Positions 1 to 8,445 of a stretch of DNA of 64,000 nucleotides are shown in pieces. The DNA is taken from positions 1 through 64,000 of the forward strand of contig CAZIXF010000002.1 in the NCBI GenBank assembly GCA_964543195.1, in the 5' to 3' direction. This stretch comes from JAGTVG01 sp964543195. Its GTDB lineage: Bacteria; Bacteroidota; Bacteroidia; Cytophagales; Cyclobacteriaceae. A model generated the notes under the pieces. It had not been told where the DNA came from. It worked only from the letters and a program-made list of their open reading frames with translations, and made no database searches. How positions within the stretch are numbered: position 1 is the stretch's first letter; each line of letters starts with the position of its first letter. The translations under genes and the position numbers were made by a program.

Positions 1-146
1 AAATAGTAAAAACGGTTTATTTTGAGAATGGTTTATGAATAATCGGGGTTAAAAGATAAAATTAAAACTTCCATTGTGATAAAAATATTATACCGGTAGA
101 GGAAAACAAAGATACACTTCCCTTTTGCCGGATCCGGATCTTGTTC

Positions 147-1190
147 TTACAGGCAGAAATACTGTTTGTCAGGATCCATGGCATGTCCCCAGCCGAGGAT
201 CTCCTCATTATCAAGATCTTTCCTGGCCTTAAGGTATCCGCTTTCAACCAGTCCCCCGGCCTGGAAATACACGGCATCCATATCGGAATGCTTGCCATCC
301 GGAAAATGGGTGAAGCCCCCATCCGGCTGACGGCAGCTCAGGATCCAATCATTGGCCTTTTTATAGGCTTCGCGGATCCGGGGATCCTGCTGGTTGCCAA
401 CCTGCTTCAGGATAAACAAAGCATCAAAGCAGGCATGCACATCCCAGGCCTGTTCGAAAAGATGCCATGAGCCGTCATCCTGCTGGTCCTTCAGCACCCG
501 CTCCACCATGGGACCGGCTTTAGGAGTGGGTCTTCCGGTGAGACGGAAATAATGGGCGGCATGGAAGGTGGCGGCTACATGATCCTGCAGGTAACCGTCC
601 TCAGCCTGTTCACTGAGGATATAATCCTGCATTTTCCGGTCGACATGATCCGGCATGGGCTCACCATAGGCACAGAAGAACAGCGGGAAAAAACTGGTGG
701 TATACAGGGGCAGGTCCGAAAATTGTTTATTGGCGAAAAAATATTCGATGACCGGCATGGGGTCGTATGTTGGACCGGTACCAAGCAGGCGGAGGGCCAC
801 TATCGATTGTGTGGTATTGTATAATTTGGAAAGGGGAGCGTCCGGATCCATGCTTCCGGTGGTATGATAAAATGCGCCATCCGGTTTTTGACTGGACAGG
901 AAAAACTCGCGCGTTTCTTCTGGATAGGGGAGATCCCAGCCGAATGTCCGGCAAAGTATGGTGGCATAGGTGGGTGCGGCGATACCCGATAAACCGGTAT
1001 CGGAAGTACCCTTATATGCCGGGTCGATACCCGGGCGAAATGAACCATCCGGATTGGCCACCCGGTGAATGAAATCCTGCACTCCGTTCAGGATCTTATT
1101 GTTGTTTTGAGCACATGAGTACAGGCCAAGCGTAAGACCGGCGGCACATGCGGTGGATTGGATTAGAAATTCGCGTCGATTTGATTTCAT
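147..1190 (-). CDS. Exported prenyltransferase/squalene-cyclase-like alpha-toroid protein
   Basis: 347 aa. The N-terminus has a twin-arginine motif (NRREFL, residues 4-9) and a hydrophobic stretch ending in LYSC, so it is probably a Tat-exported lipoprotein. The rest is alpha-helical with repeated QxDG[SGA][FW] motifs (QKPDGAF, QQDDGSW, RQPDGGF), typical of the toroid repeats of terpene cyclases, prenyltransferases and related proteins of unknown role. I see no DxDD cyclase motif, so a cyclase activity is not supported. It stands alone with its end close to the window edge; the upstream spacer has no recognisable promoter. Family call good, function unknown. Confidence 0.7.
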   Translation of the reverse strand: MKSNRREFLIQSTACAAGLTLGLYSCAQNNNKILNGVQDFIHRVANPDGSFRPGIDPAYKGTSDTGLSGIAAPTYATILCRTFGWDLPYPEETREFFLSSQKPDGAFYHTTGSMDPDAPLSKLYNTTQSIVALRLLGTGPTYDPMPVIEYFFANKQFSDLPLYTTSFFPLFFCAYGEPMPDHVDRKMQDYILSEQAEDGYLQDHVAATFHAAHYFRLTGRPTPKAGPMVERVLKDQQDDGSWHLFEQAWDVHACFDALFILKQVGNQQDPRIREAYKKANDWILSCRQPDGGFTHFPDGKHSDMDAVYFQAGGLVESGYLKARKDLDNEEILGWGHAMDPDKQYFCL

Positions 1191-1413
1191 AGGCTATTTA
1201 CAAATATCAGTTAAAGATAATACATCATATTGATTCCGGCTGATGGGGTTAAAAATAAGGTGAAGTATGCAAAAATGCCAGCTTTTTCTTTTCCCACGTC
1301 GGCCCAGGCTGCGAAAAGCGATTTTTTAATCCCTTCGAAAGTTGATAAATCCGGGTTCGTTAATTGATCACCTCTTCCGGAACTGCAGGCTCTATTCCTA
1401 ACCAGGGTTCCTT

Positions 1414-1680
1414 TCAGGCCTGATCTACTGTTTCAACAACAGCGTCGCCGGATTTGAATAATTCGGGACGGATTTCAGCACCGGGCAGCATGGTGCTTCC
1501 TGCCATTGCAAGGGCACCGTATCTTGTTTTCCTTAAAAATTCGCGGCGGGAGACTACGGGTTTACTTCCGGACCTCAGAAAGCCGGTGAAAAACGAACCT
1601 ATCATGTAAGAGCGGTGTATAAAAAATACCAGGGTATGGAAGACATCCTTTCTGAGGTGGATCGATTTGTCGGGAAGCAA
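1414..1680 (-). pseudogene. Orphan Tat signal, probable remnant of an exported oxidoreductase-type gene
   Basis: 88-codon frame. Its middle reads as a clear Tat leader (SRREFLRK followed by YGALAMAGSTMLPGA), but only about 20 residues follow before a stop, far too few for an exported enzyme. Residues before the twin arginine do not look like a natural leader start, although a Met at codon 27 (position 1602) could serve. I find no continuation of a protein in the other frames down to about 1260. Best read as the 5' stub of a deleted Tat-exported gene; a genuine small Tat substrate is the alternative. Confidence 0.4.
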
Positions 1681-1965
1681 CCTGGATAAATGAACAGGGC
1701 TGGAATCAGTTTTCCAATTATAAGATACACTGTAGTAATTTCCCGGATCGGACGGGATCCGGATGGGCCGGCTTATAATTAATATTTATATATATCAGAT
1801 TATGAGGTCATAACCAATTCAGATGATCTTTGACGTTTTAGCCGGAAAATATTCTCCTTGATAATGAGAAATAATAACCATAATTTGTGGGTAGATTTTT
1901 TTACGGATACTTGAAAATGAACCTGAACCATGCTCCCGGATTTTTAACATCAAGGCAATAAACAC

Positions 1966-3342
1966 ATGGAAAAATACAAAACTATGGAAGACTCAATCAA
2001 TCGAAGGAGATTTATTAAAAAATCGATGGCCGCTTCCGCCGGTCTCGCCATTGGGGCTCCGGCCTATATCAAGGGATATGCAAAAAACAAGCCGAACGAA
2101 ACCATCAATGTGGCGGTGGTGGGGATCAGGAGCCGCGGGGGCTATTATTATGGTGGGACCGGCCATACGGCCAATTTTACCAGGATCGATAATTCACGGG
2201 TAACCGTAATCTGTGATGTGGATGAAAACCTCTTTCCACAAGCTGTTTCCGACATTGAAAAACTGGGCGGATCAAGGCCGGAGACGGTGGTCGATTTCAG
2301 GGAGTTGCTTGATAACAGGGAAATCGATGCCATTTCCATATCCACACCGGATCACTGGCACGCACTACAAACCCTATGGGCATGCCAGGCCGGAAAGGAT
2401 GTATATATAGAAAAACCCATATCCTATACGGTAGAGGAAGGACGCAAGATGGTACAGGCTGCGAGGAAATACAACCGGATCGTTCAGGCAGGAACACAGT
2501 ACCGCAGCAGCCGTCATGTCAACCAGGCCATAAAGTTGCTTCACGAAGGAATTATCGGGGATATTTATATGGGACGCGGTGTAGTTTTCGGCCATCGAGA
2601 AAACATAGGCCGGGTACCTGACAGTCCTGTGCCGGATGGTGTTCACTGGGACCTTTATCGTGGGCCGGCGCCCATGATCCCTTTTAATGAAAACCATTTT
2701 CATTATAACTGGCATTGGTATTGGGACACCGCCACCTCCGAATTCGGAAATAATGGCGTCCATATGATGGATATGGTCCGCTGGGGAATGAAGCAATTTG
2801 ACCACCCGTCAAAGATCAGCTGTAGTGGTGGATTTTACGTCTGGGATTCCGACCAGGAGATCCCGAACCTACAGGTCGGGATTTTTGAGTTCGATGACGG
2901 AAGGATCATGGAGACCGAGGTCAGAAGCCTCTTTACAAATCGTGAGGAGGAAGATACCACAGGCTGTTTCTTTTATGGGTCGAAGGGATGGATGCACCTG
3001 AGCGGGGATGGATATGAGGTGTATTTTGGTCGTAATAATGAACCGGGGCCCAGTGTGAAAAAGTCTGATCTGGAGCCCGATCCCCTGGAGGAGGCCGGAA
3101 TAGAATCCCATTTCGTTAATTTCCTGGAGTGCATGCGGTCACGTAACCGGCACGACCTCAGGGCGGAAATAGAACAGGGGCATATGTCGACTGCCATGAT
3201 GCTGCTGGGAAACATTGCCTACCGGACCGGGAGAAAACTGGTCTTTGACGGAAAGAATGAAAAATTCGTCGATGATCCGGATGCCGACCGTTTCCTGACC
3301 AGGGATTACCGGGAGCCCTATGTGATGCCGGAGAAGATATAG
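1966..3342 (+). CDS. Tat-exported GFO/IDH/MocA-family oxidoreductase
   Basis: 458 aa. Tat signal at residues 12-30 (NRRRFIKKS, then an Ala/Gly-rich hydrophobic segment), followed by an NAD(P)-binding Rossmann domain from about residue 47 and the family EKP motif at 149-151 (YIEKP), whose lysine helps catalysis. The C-terminal half is the GFO/IDH/MocA alpha/beta domain with the NGVHMMD motif. Such exported members oxidise or interconvert sugars and usually carry a tightly bound cofactor; the substrate cannot be told. The start could also be Met7 at 1984. Monocistronic: the flanking gene is on the other strand and a tRNA follows. Confidence 0.85.
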   Translation: MEKYKTMEDSINRRRFIKKSMAASAGLAIGAPAYIKGYAKNKPNETINVAVVGIRSRGGYYYGGTGHTANFTRIDNSRVTVICDVDENLFPQAVSDIEKLGGSRPETVVDFRELLDNREIDAISISTPDHWHALQTLWACQAGKDVYIEKPISYTVEEGRKMVQAARKYNRIVQAGTQYRSSRHVNQAIKLLHEGIIGDIYMGRGVVFGHRENIGRVPDSPVPDGVHWDLYRGPAPMIPFNENHFHYNWHWYWDTATSEFGNNGVHMMDMVRWGMKQFDHPSKISCSGGFYVWDSDQEIPNLQVGIFEFDDGRIMETEVRSLFTNREEEDTTGCFFYGSKGWMHLSGDGYEVYFGRNNEPGPSVKKSDLEPDPLEEAGIESHFVNFLECMRSRNRHDLRAEIEQGHMSTAMMLLGNIAYRTGRKLVFDGKNEKFVDDPDADRFLTRDYREPYVMPEKI

Positions 3343-3545
3343 GAAATATTCAATTGGAGGATAAAGGATTGAAATGGTAATTCGGTAAGTGGTGGAGGTA
3401 AAAAAGGGTGGGGGATTGCTCCTCGTTCCTCGTCGCGATCCCTTTTGTTGGCTCTGATAAGTCAAAAGCCTTTTCTCACTTCGTTCGAATGGTCTTTTTT
3501 ATTTTTCCTGCTTATGAAAGTAAACTTTCAACGCACCCAAAATAA

Positions 3546-3578
3546 AAAAAGCCCGGGCACTGTGGTGCCAGGGCTTTT
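3546..3578 (-). terminator. Rho-independent terminator downstream of tRNA-Ser
   Basis: On the minus strand a GC-rich hairpin (arms around agccc/gggct with an inner ggcac/gtgcc pairing) is followed by a run of T. It lies 7 bases beyond the 3' end of the tRNA-Ser gene and would end the GIY-YIG/tRNA transcript. Confidence 0.7.
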
Positions 3579-3584
3579 GACTTG

Positions 3585-3671
3585 CAGAGGGTGGGGGATT
3601 CGAACCCCCGGTCCCCCGAAAGGGACAACGGTTTTCGAGACCGCCCCGTTCGACCGCTCCGGCAACCCTCT
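3585..3671 (-). tRNA. tRNA-Ser (anticodon CGA)
   Basis: An 87-base class II tRNA on the minus strand. Acceptor arms are agagggt/accctct with a G discriminator as expected for serine. The anticodon stem GCGGT/ACCGT closes the loop ctCGAaa (anticodon at 3637-3635), a long variable arm (tccctttcggggga) follows, and the T arm is GGGGG-TTCGAAT-CCCCC. The CCA end is not encoded. The 5' end overlaps the stop codon of the GIY-YIG gene by two bases, and the first 36 bases are repeated about 370 bp upstream (in tRNA sense). Confidence 0.93.
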
Positions 3672-3912
3672 AGATTATTTTATTTTTCTTAAGAAGCTTA
3701 TATCCGGCTCTGGATTTAAAATACAATTCACGTTTATAGGCTTCGGACCTGGTTGGAAATTTTTCGAAATAAATCAACTTCCAGGGTCTTTTCGATTTAG
3801 TGGATCTCACTTTTCCGGCATTATGTCGTTTTAACCTGATATCAACGTTTTGACAGTGACCATAATAATGAGTTCCTTTTTTCTCGCTTTTTAATACATA
3901 CGTAAAGAACAT
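3670..3912 (-). CDS. Small GIY-YIG nuclease-family protein
   Basis: 80 aa, essentially a bare GIY-YIG (URI) domain. TYVLKS at residues 4-9 and HYYGH at 15-19 stand for the two GIY-YIG strands; R26 in DIRLKRHNAG is the expected catalytic arginine, and the ELYFKSRAGYKLL helix near the end carries the metal-binding Glu of the family. No DNA-binding domain is fused. The stop codon TAG is formed across the 5' end of tRNA-Ser, so protein and tRNA are probably on one transcript. A copy of the tRNA 5' half sits about 95 bp upstream of its start. Related stand-alone URI proteins are widespread; their role is unknown. Confidence 0.85.
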   Translation of the reverse strand: MFFTYVLKSEKKGTHYYGHCQNVDIRLKRHNAGKVRSTKSKRPWKLIYFEKFPTRSEAYKRELYFKSRAGYKLLKKNKII

Positions 3913-4007
3913 AATAATAGCTGATTAACCACATTTTTTCAAACGGTTTTTCCCGAACCCCTACGGGGTCAGGGATGCCTGCATCACGCCTTAGCGTGAC
4001 TGCGGCA

Positions 4008-4044
4008 CGAGACCGCCCCGTTCGACCGCTCCGGCAACCCTCTA
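4008..4044 (-). repeat. Duplicated 5' half of tRNA-Ser(CGA)
   Basis: Exact copy of 3636-3672. It contains the acceptor 5' strand, D arm and anticodon 5' stem and stops within the anticodon, where the sequence diverges (tctcg then tgccgcag instead of aaaaccg). It cannot encode a tRNA. Confidence 0.9.
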
Positions 4045-4303
4045 ACGAGTTTAAAGTTTAAAGCTTTGAACTTTATAGTTGGTTCGAAATTATCCTAAAG
4101 TTCGGAAGAATAAAAATAAATTATTTGTATTCTGTCTGAAAGAAAAAATATGCCGGATGCATATCATCAATACCTGGCAGGTATTTGGCATTGAATGAGT
4201 TTAAGGTCCTTCCTTACTCAGGATAAAAAACTGGCAGATTAATTACACCATATAACTAAGCACAAGCATATATTCCTGCGCCAGGTTTGATCCAAGGAAT
4301 ATT

Positions 4304-4450
4304 ACTCATCGGATGACATACCCGTACTTATCCCGTACTCATCGGATAATTTGGAGAACTCATCGGATGACTTAGAGTCATACGATGAGTATGGTGAGTA
4401 CGACCTGGAGTCATACGATGAGTATTTAACTTTGAGTCATACGATGAATA
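4304..4450. repeat. Cluster of ACTCATC..ATGACTT palindromic repeats
   Basis: Three left-hand units (actcatcggatgac type, at 4304, 4337 and 4358) and three right-hand units (gagtcatacgatga type, at 4375, 4408 and 4434). Units 4358-4373 and 4375-4390 form an almost perfect inverted pair. The same consensus recurs at 39122-39152 and 54907-54964, so this is a dispersed intergenic repeat family. The rest of the 4045-4507 spacer shows nothing gene-like. Confidence 0.75.
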
Positions 4451-4507
4451 TGAAATTTAGAGACATCCGACGATTAAATGCGTACTTACGTGATATTGGA
4501 AACTGGT

Positions 4508-5335
4508 TTATAATTCATTCAAAAGGTCAATTAATCTCTCAATCGCCTGTTCACGGGCCTTTTCATTGGCCGGAGACGCATCGGGTGCCTGACCAGAACG
4601 CATGAATCCATGACCGGCTCCTTCGTAGATCACAGGATCATATTGATTCCCGGCCCTATTCATCATTTGTATAGTCCGGTCTATGGTGGCGTTTACCCGG
4701 TTGTCGTTTCCACCGTAGAAACCATAAACCGGCACGTCGATACGGTTGATGGCCTGTTGGTCGTCGGGGGCGGTGCCATAGAATACAAAGGCAGCCTCGA
4801 TCTCCCGGTTGTTTGTGGCGTAGCGGAATGTCTGGGAACCTCCCCAGCAAAAACCCATGACAGCCACTTTTCCGTTGCTGGCAGGCAGATTTTTAATGTA
4901 TTCAAATACAGCATCCAGGTCGGAAGTTACCTTATCGGGATCAAGTTCATAGATAGCCTCCCGCGCTGCATCGGAGTCAGGAAAATCAGGTGTGTCCCCT
5001 TCGCCTGGAGCCATCCCGGATATGAGGTCGGGCGCAATTACGATAAATCCTTCACCGGCCACCTGGTCGGCCATGCTCCGGGCCCAATCATTAAGCCCCC
5101 TGTTTTCATGGATCAGGATAATGGACAGGGCATCTTCAGATACTTCGGGATAGACCAGGAATGAGGAAATCTTCTTATCGCCATTCCGGACAACAACTTT
5201 TTCCTGGTGACGCGGAGAATTCTCCAGCTGTTCGATGGCCCAATCCTGGGCTGATACGGAAAAGCCTGTAAGAACGGTAATAGATGATAACAGGAACAAT
5301 GTAACAGATCGCATGGTAATTCGAGTTTGGTTCAA
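4508..5335 (-). CDS. Secreted dienelactone hydrolase-family protein
   Basis: 275 aa alpha/beta hydrolase with a signal peptide (residues 1-29, cleavage after VSAQ); Met8 (position 5314) is an alternative start. The dienelactone hydrolase triad is visible: nucleophile Cys163 in GFCWGG, Asp211 in GGNDNR and His242 in GAGHGFM. Cys instead of Ser is the mark of this family, which hydrolyses lactones and small esters; the substrate here is unknown. A DoxX-like gene lies 33 bp upstream on the same strand, so the two may be co-transcribed. Confidence 0.87.
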   Translation of the reverse strand: MNQTRITMRSVTLFLLSSITVLTGFSVSAQDWAIEQLENSPRHQEKVVVRNGDKKISSFLVYPEVSEDALSIILIHENRGLNDWARSMADQVAGEGFIVIAPDLISGMAPGEGDTPDFPDSDAAREAIYELDPDKVTSDLDAVFEYIKNLPASNGKVAVMGFCWGGSQTFRYATNNREIEAAFVFYGTAPDDQQAINRIDVPVYGFYGGNDNRVNATIDRTIQMMNRAGNQYDPVIYEGAGHGFMRSGQAPDASPANEKAREQAIERLIDLLNEL

Positions 5336-5368
5336 CCCCGGAAATTACAAATAAAATCTGAAGGAAAT

Positions 5369-5791
5369 TTATTTTTTGTTAATCAGGCTGTCAAACGAGT
5401 ATTTCCCAGCTCCGGTGACGAAGACAAATAAGGCAATGAAGAAAAACAATAAGGCTTTTTCCTTGCCCATAAAGGGATCATCCGCATGACTCAGGAAGGC
5501 GGCAACACCCATATTTATCCCTATAAAAAGGGCAGCAGGCCTGGTAGCCAGACCGATGGCAACCAGGACCCCTCCAACAAATTCCGTCAGACCTGAAACC
5601 CAGGCGAAAAATCCGGGTGCAAAAAATCCCATATCGGAAATTCCATCGATGAATCCCTGCGATGGGGGTAGCTTACCGATCCCATGGGCAAGTGCCAATG
5701 CCAGGCCTGCAAATACACGAAGAATCAGCAGTCCGAAATTTACATTTTCATTTAAGATCCGGGTATAACCAAAGAGGGTGTCTTTTATCAT
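5369..5791 (-). CDS. DoxX-family membrane protein
   Basis: 140 aa, four predicted membrane helices, with the DoxX pattern: an N-terminal LLILRVFAGLALALAHGIGK, then FVGGVLVAIGLATRPAALFI in the middle and a short C-terminal helix. DoxX-like proteins are quinone-linked or redox-associated inner membrane proteins of mostly undefined role. It precedes the dienelactone hydrolase gene by 33 bp, which suggests one transcript. Confidence 0.85.
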   Translation of the reverse strand: MIKDTLFGYTRILNENVNFGLLILRVFAGLALALAHGIGKLPPSQGFIDGISDMGFFAPGFFAWVSGLTEFVGGVLVAIGLATRPAALFIGINMGVAAFLSHADDPFMGKEKALLFFFIALFVFVTGAGKYSFDSLINKK

Positions 5792-6018
5792 TTTATTTAA
5801 TTTTTAGTTTAACCAATATCATAATCCCTGGCCATTGAACATCCATTCCGTGACCCATGTTCCCCTCGCGGTCATGTGGGGCCTGGCCTGTACGGATTAT
5901 GTTTTTACGTTTTTTCAATGGCCGTGCATCCTCTAATATAACAAGGTGAAATTTAAAATCATAACGGGGTCCCCGCAGATATTCACCAGGTGATCATTCA
6001 CATATACTCCTTGCCTGT

Positions 6019-8370
6019 TTATTCCTCAATGCCTTCGTTGATCCAGATGTCCAGTCTGGGCGCCTGCCATGTGTAGGGTTTACCCAGGATATCATAGTCC
6101 CCATCCCCATCCAGGTCGGTGATCCAGGACTCATGAAGTCCATATCCCTGAACGAGGATCCGTTTTTTAAAATTTCCTTTACCGTCACCCAGCATCAACA
6201 GGGCCCTGCTGTCCGGGTTACCTTCTCCAAATCGCATTTCAGCGCTGAATATATCCATATGTCCATCCTTATTGAAATCCAGTACATGCAGGGTATGGCC
6301 ATTGTCGACCATTTCAAGCAACTGGGTGGCAAACCAGGTGCCCTGGCGGTATTCATACATCATTAAAGGGGCTTTACCGTCGCCCACCACCAGCAGGATC
6401 TCCGGCCTTCCTCCTTCAATGAGTTGCGCGGCAGCTGCCCGGGTGAAAGTATAACCGGCATCCACGATATTTTCCTGGTAGACCGAATCTACCGGATCGA
6501 AATTGAACCAACGGCCTCCTCCGACGATGTCCATGATACTGTCACCGTCAATATCTATCTTTGCCAGACCTTCGTGTTCATGAACTCCCTTCCAGCCGGG
6601 ATAACCTTCCTGACCAAGCTGTTCCATCTGGCTGTCGGTATTATAACCATATACGACCTGCAGATCCCATAAACCTGTATCCAGGGCCTCCGGGTCTTCC
6701 GGGATCTTTGCCAGATATAAACGCTGATCACCCTGATTCCAGAAAACAAGTTCCTGCTTTCCATCGGCATTGAAATCACCAAAGATCTGATCATGATGTT
6801 TTGTGCCACCGGATGATTTAATGGTTCGCCGTACCCAGGCACTGTCATAGTTGGGATAGGGATTTTCCCACCACCAGACCTCGTTGCTGCGGCTTTCCCC
6901 ACCAAATACAATATCCTCGTCACCATCGCCATCAATATCGTAACTGGCACCTCCGGCCTCTATTCGAAGGGGCTCATCTTCAATGATGAATCTTTCCCAT
7001 CGATAATCATTGAACTTATACCAGACCACAGAAGGCGCCTCTGTTCTTTCGGTGATCACAAAATCATTAATGCTGTCTTTATCGATATCCAGTACGAGAG
7101 CTGCCGTCTGCTGGTTTCCCTGGTTGGGAACGGGCAGGTCTCCGTCTTCGGTCGAATAATGAGTCCATATTATCTTATCGGAAGGAATGGCATCATTTCT
7201 CCAGATGTGGATATACTGATACTGATCCCAGCCGGTACTGACTATGTCCAGGTCGCCATCAAGATCCAGGTCCACCAGTTGTGTTCCAAGATGACTTTCC
7301 ATGCCGGTATCAATGACCAGTTTTTCGAAATTTCCTTCTCCATCGTTAAGCCAGAGCTGAGATTCAAGCCTGGGGCCCTTGTGTTCGCTTGTCAGAATAT
7401 CGATATCACCATCCAGGTCGATATCGGCCACATCAAGGTTGTTCATCGAATACTGGGTTATTACACGATGTCTCGTCCAGTTTTCCTCCTGGTTTTCAGG
7501 TTGTTCATACCAGAACAGGTTGCCATCGGGTTCCTGCCCGGGCCATCTTTCTTCAGAGATTATGATGTCGGAACGACCGTCACCATTCAGATCAGCGATC
7601 TCAACCCGGTCGATCGGATGATTGGATGTGCCCACCTCCTGACCTTTCCAGTTTTCCTGCACGGATCCCGGATTTTCAAACCAGACCAGGATGGTAGGTT
7701 CCTGTTCATTTTCGGGACTTCTTCCGGCAGCAAAGTCAAGATTACCATCCATGTCCACGTCGCCAACTCCAATACCCTCATCGGACGTATTGATCCCTGC
7801 GATAAATTTATTCCAAAGCTCATTTACCGGATCTTCGGGTATCTCGAACAGGTATACTTCCCCTTCGCTGGCAATAAGGAATTCTTCTTTTCCTCCCTCA
7901 ATGAACTGTCCTTTTTCAAATCCCTGGCTGTTGGTATGACTGGTAGCCGGGATCTTCCCGATTTCCCGGTATTCCCACATGGTGCCTTCCACATTGGTGG
8001 CCTCCACCCAGTATAATGAAGGAAGGGCCTGGGCGATCACATCGGCATATTCATCACCGTCGACATCAAGAAAAAGTATTCCGTCGAGATTTTCCCCGAT
8101 ATCAATGCGGGTCCATTCTGCTTCCATGTTGCCGCCCGGGTTGATATAGATATACCGACCGGAAACAATGTCCATTAAGCTATCGCCGTTCACATCACCC
8201 ATATCCAGGCCGAAATATCTAAGCCATTGAGGTTCTGCATAGTCACCCCATTTTGTCTTTTCCGAATCAATTTCTATGTAAGTCCACTCATCCACCAATA
8301 AATTCTGGGCTGAACTTCCATAGTGGATCAGCAGTACGAACATGAAAAAAGTAAAGAATGATCTTCCCAT
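6019..8370 (-). CDS. Secreted FG-GAP/VCBS beta-propeller repeat protein
   Basis: 783 aa from the ATG at 8370, chosen because MGRSFFTFFMFVLL starts a signal peptide ending at SSAQ; an in-frame ATG at 8415 would add 15 unlikely residues. I count twelve DxDxDG-type calcium-binding loops (for example ADLNGDGRSDI, VDLDLDGDLDI, YDIDGDGDEDI, TDLDGDGDYDI), spaced as in integrin-like FG-GAP/VCBS propellers. No other domain is evident, so it is probably a calcium-stabilised surface or periplasmic binding scaffold. The gene upstream, an ADP-ribosylglycohydrolase 75 bp away on the same strand, is also exported. Confidence 0.85.
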   Translation of the reverse strand: MGRSFFTFFMFVLLIHYGSSAQNLLVDEWTYIEIDSEKTKWGDYAEPQWLRYFGLDMGDVNGDSLMDIVSGRYIYINPGGNMEAEWTRIDIGENLDGILFLDVDGDEYADVIAQALPSLYWVEATNVEGTMWEYREIGKIPATSHTNSQGFEKGQFIEGGKEEFLIASEGEVYLFEIPEDPVNELWNKFIAGINTSDEGIGVGDVDMDGNLDFAAGRSPENEQEPTILVWFENPGSVQENWKGQEVGTSNHPIDRVEIADLNGDGRSDIIISEERWPGQEPDGNLFWYEQPENQEENWTRHRVITQYSMNNLDVADIDLDGDIDILTSEHKGPRLESQLWLNDGEGNFEKLVIDTGMESHLGTQLVDLDLDGDLDIVSTGWDQYQYIHIWRNDAIPSDKIIWTHYSTEDGDLPVPNQGNQQTAALVLDIDKDSINDFVITERTEAPSVVWYKFNDYRWERFIIEDEPLRIEAGGASYDIDGDGDEDIVFGGESRSNEVWWWENPYPNYDSAWVRRTIKSSGGTKHHDQIFGDFNADGKQELVFWNQGDQRLYLAKIPEDPEALDTGLWDLQVVYGYNTDSQMEQLGQEGYPGWKGVHEHEGLAKIDIDGDSIMDIVGGGRWFNFDPVDSVYQENIVDAGYTFTRAAAAQLIEGGRPEILLVVGDGKAPLMMYEYRQGTWFATQLLEMVDNGHTLHVLDFNKDGHMDIFSAEMRFGEGNPDSRALLMLGDGKGNFKKRILVQGYGLHESWITDLDGDGDYDILGKPYTWQAPRLDIWINEGIEE

Positions 8371-8445
8371 AATTTTAAATTTTGAAATATTGATAAGCGT
8401 ACCGATCATGAGCATAATTATAATCCATTATTTTGAAAAATGCTG

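Larger units (their letters stand above)
3636..4044 (-). mobile_element. Putative GIY-YIG/tRNA-Ser insertion unit with 37-bp direct repeats
   Basis: An identical 37-bp stretch, tRNA-Ser bases 1-36 plus one flanking base, occurs at 3636-3672 (inside the intact tRNA) and at 4008-4044. Between them lie the GIY-YIG gene and two short hairpins (acccctacggggt and tcacgccttagcgtga, about 3957-3999). The break point falls within the anticodon, the position many tRNA-targeting elements use as att core, but there is no integrase. Calling it mobile is inference from the repeat arrangement; the repeat itself is read directly. Confidence 0.55.

Noticed and set aside
3445..3834. Plus-strand frame of 129 codons over the tRNA region
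   Set aside because: It runs antisense through tRNA-Ser and the GIY-YIG gene and has a low-complexity, non-protein composition.
7159..8016. Plus-strand frame of 285 codons
   Set aside because: Antisense to the FG-GAP gene; the amino acid pattern is the complement of its DxDGD repeats.
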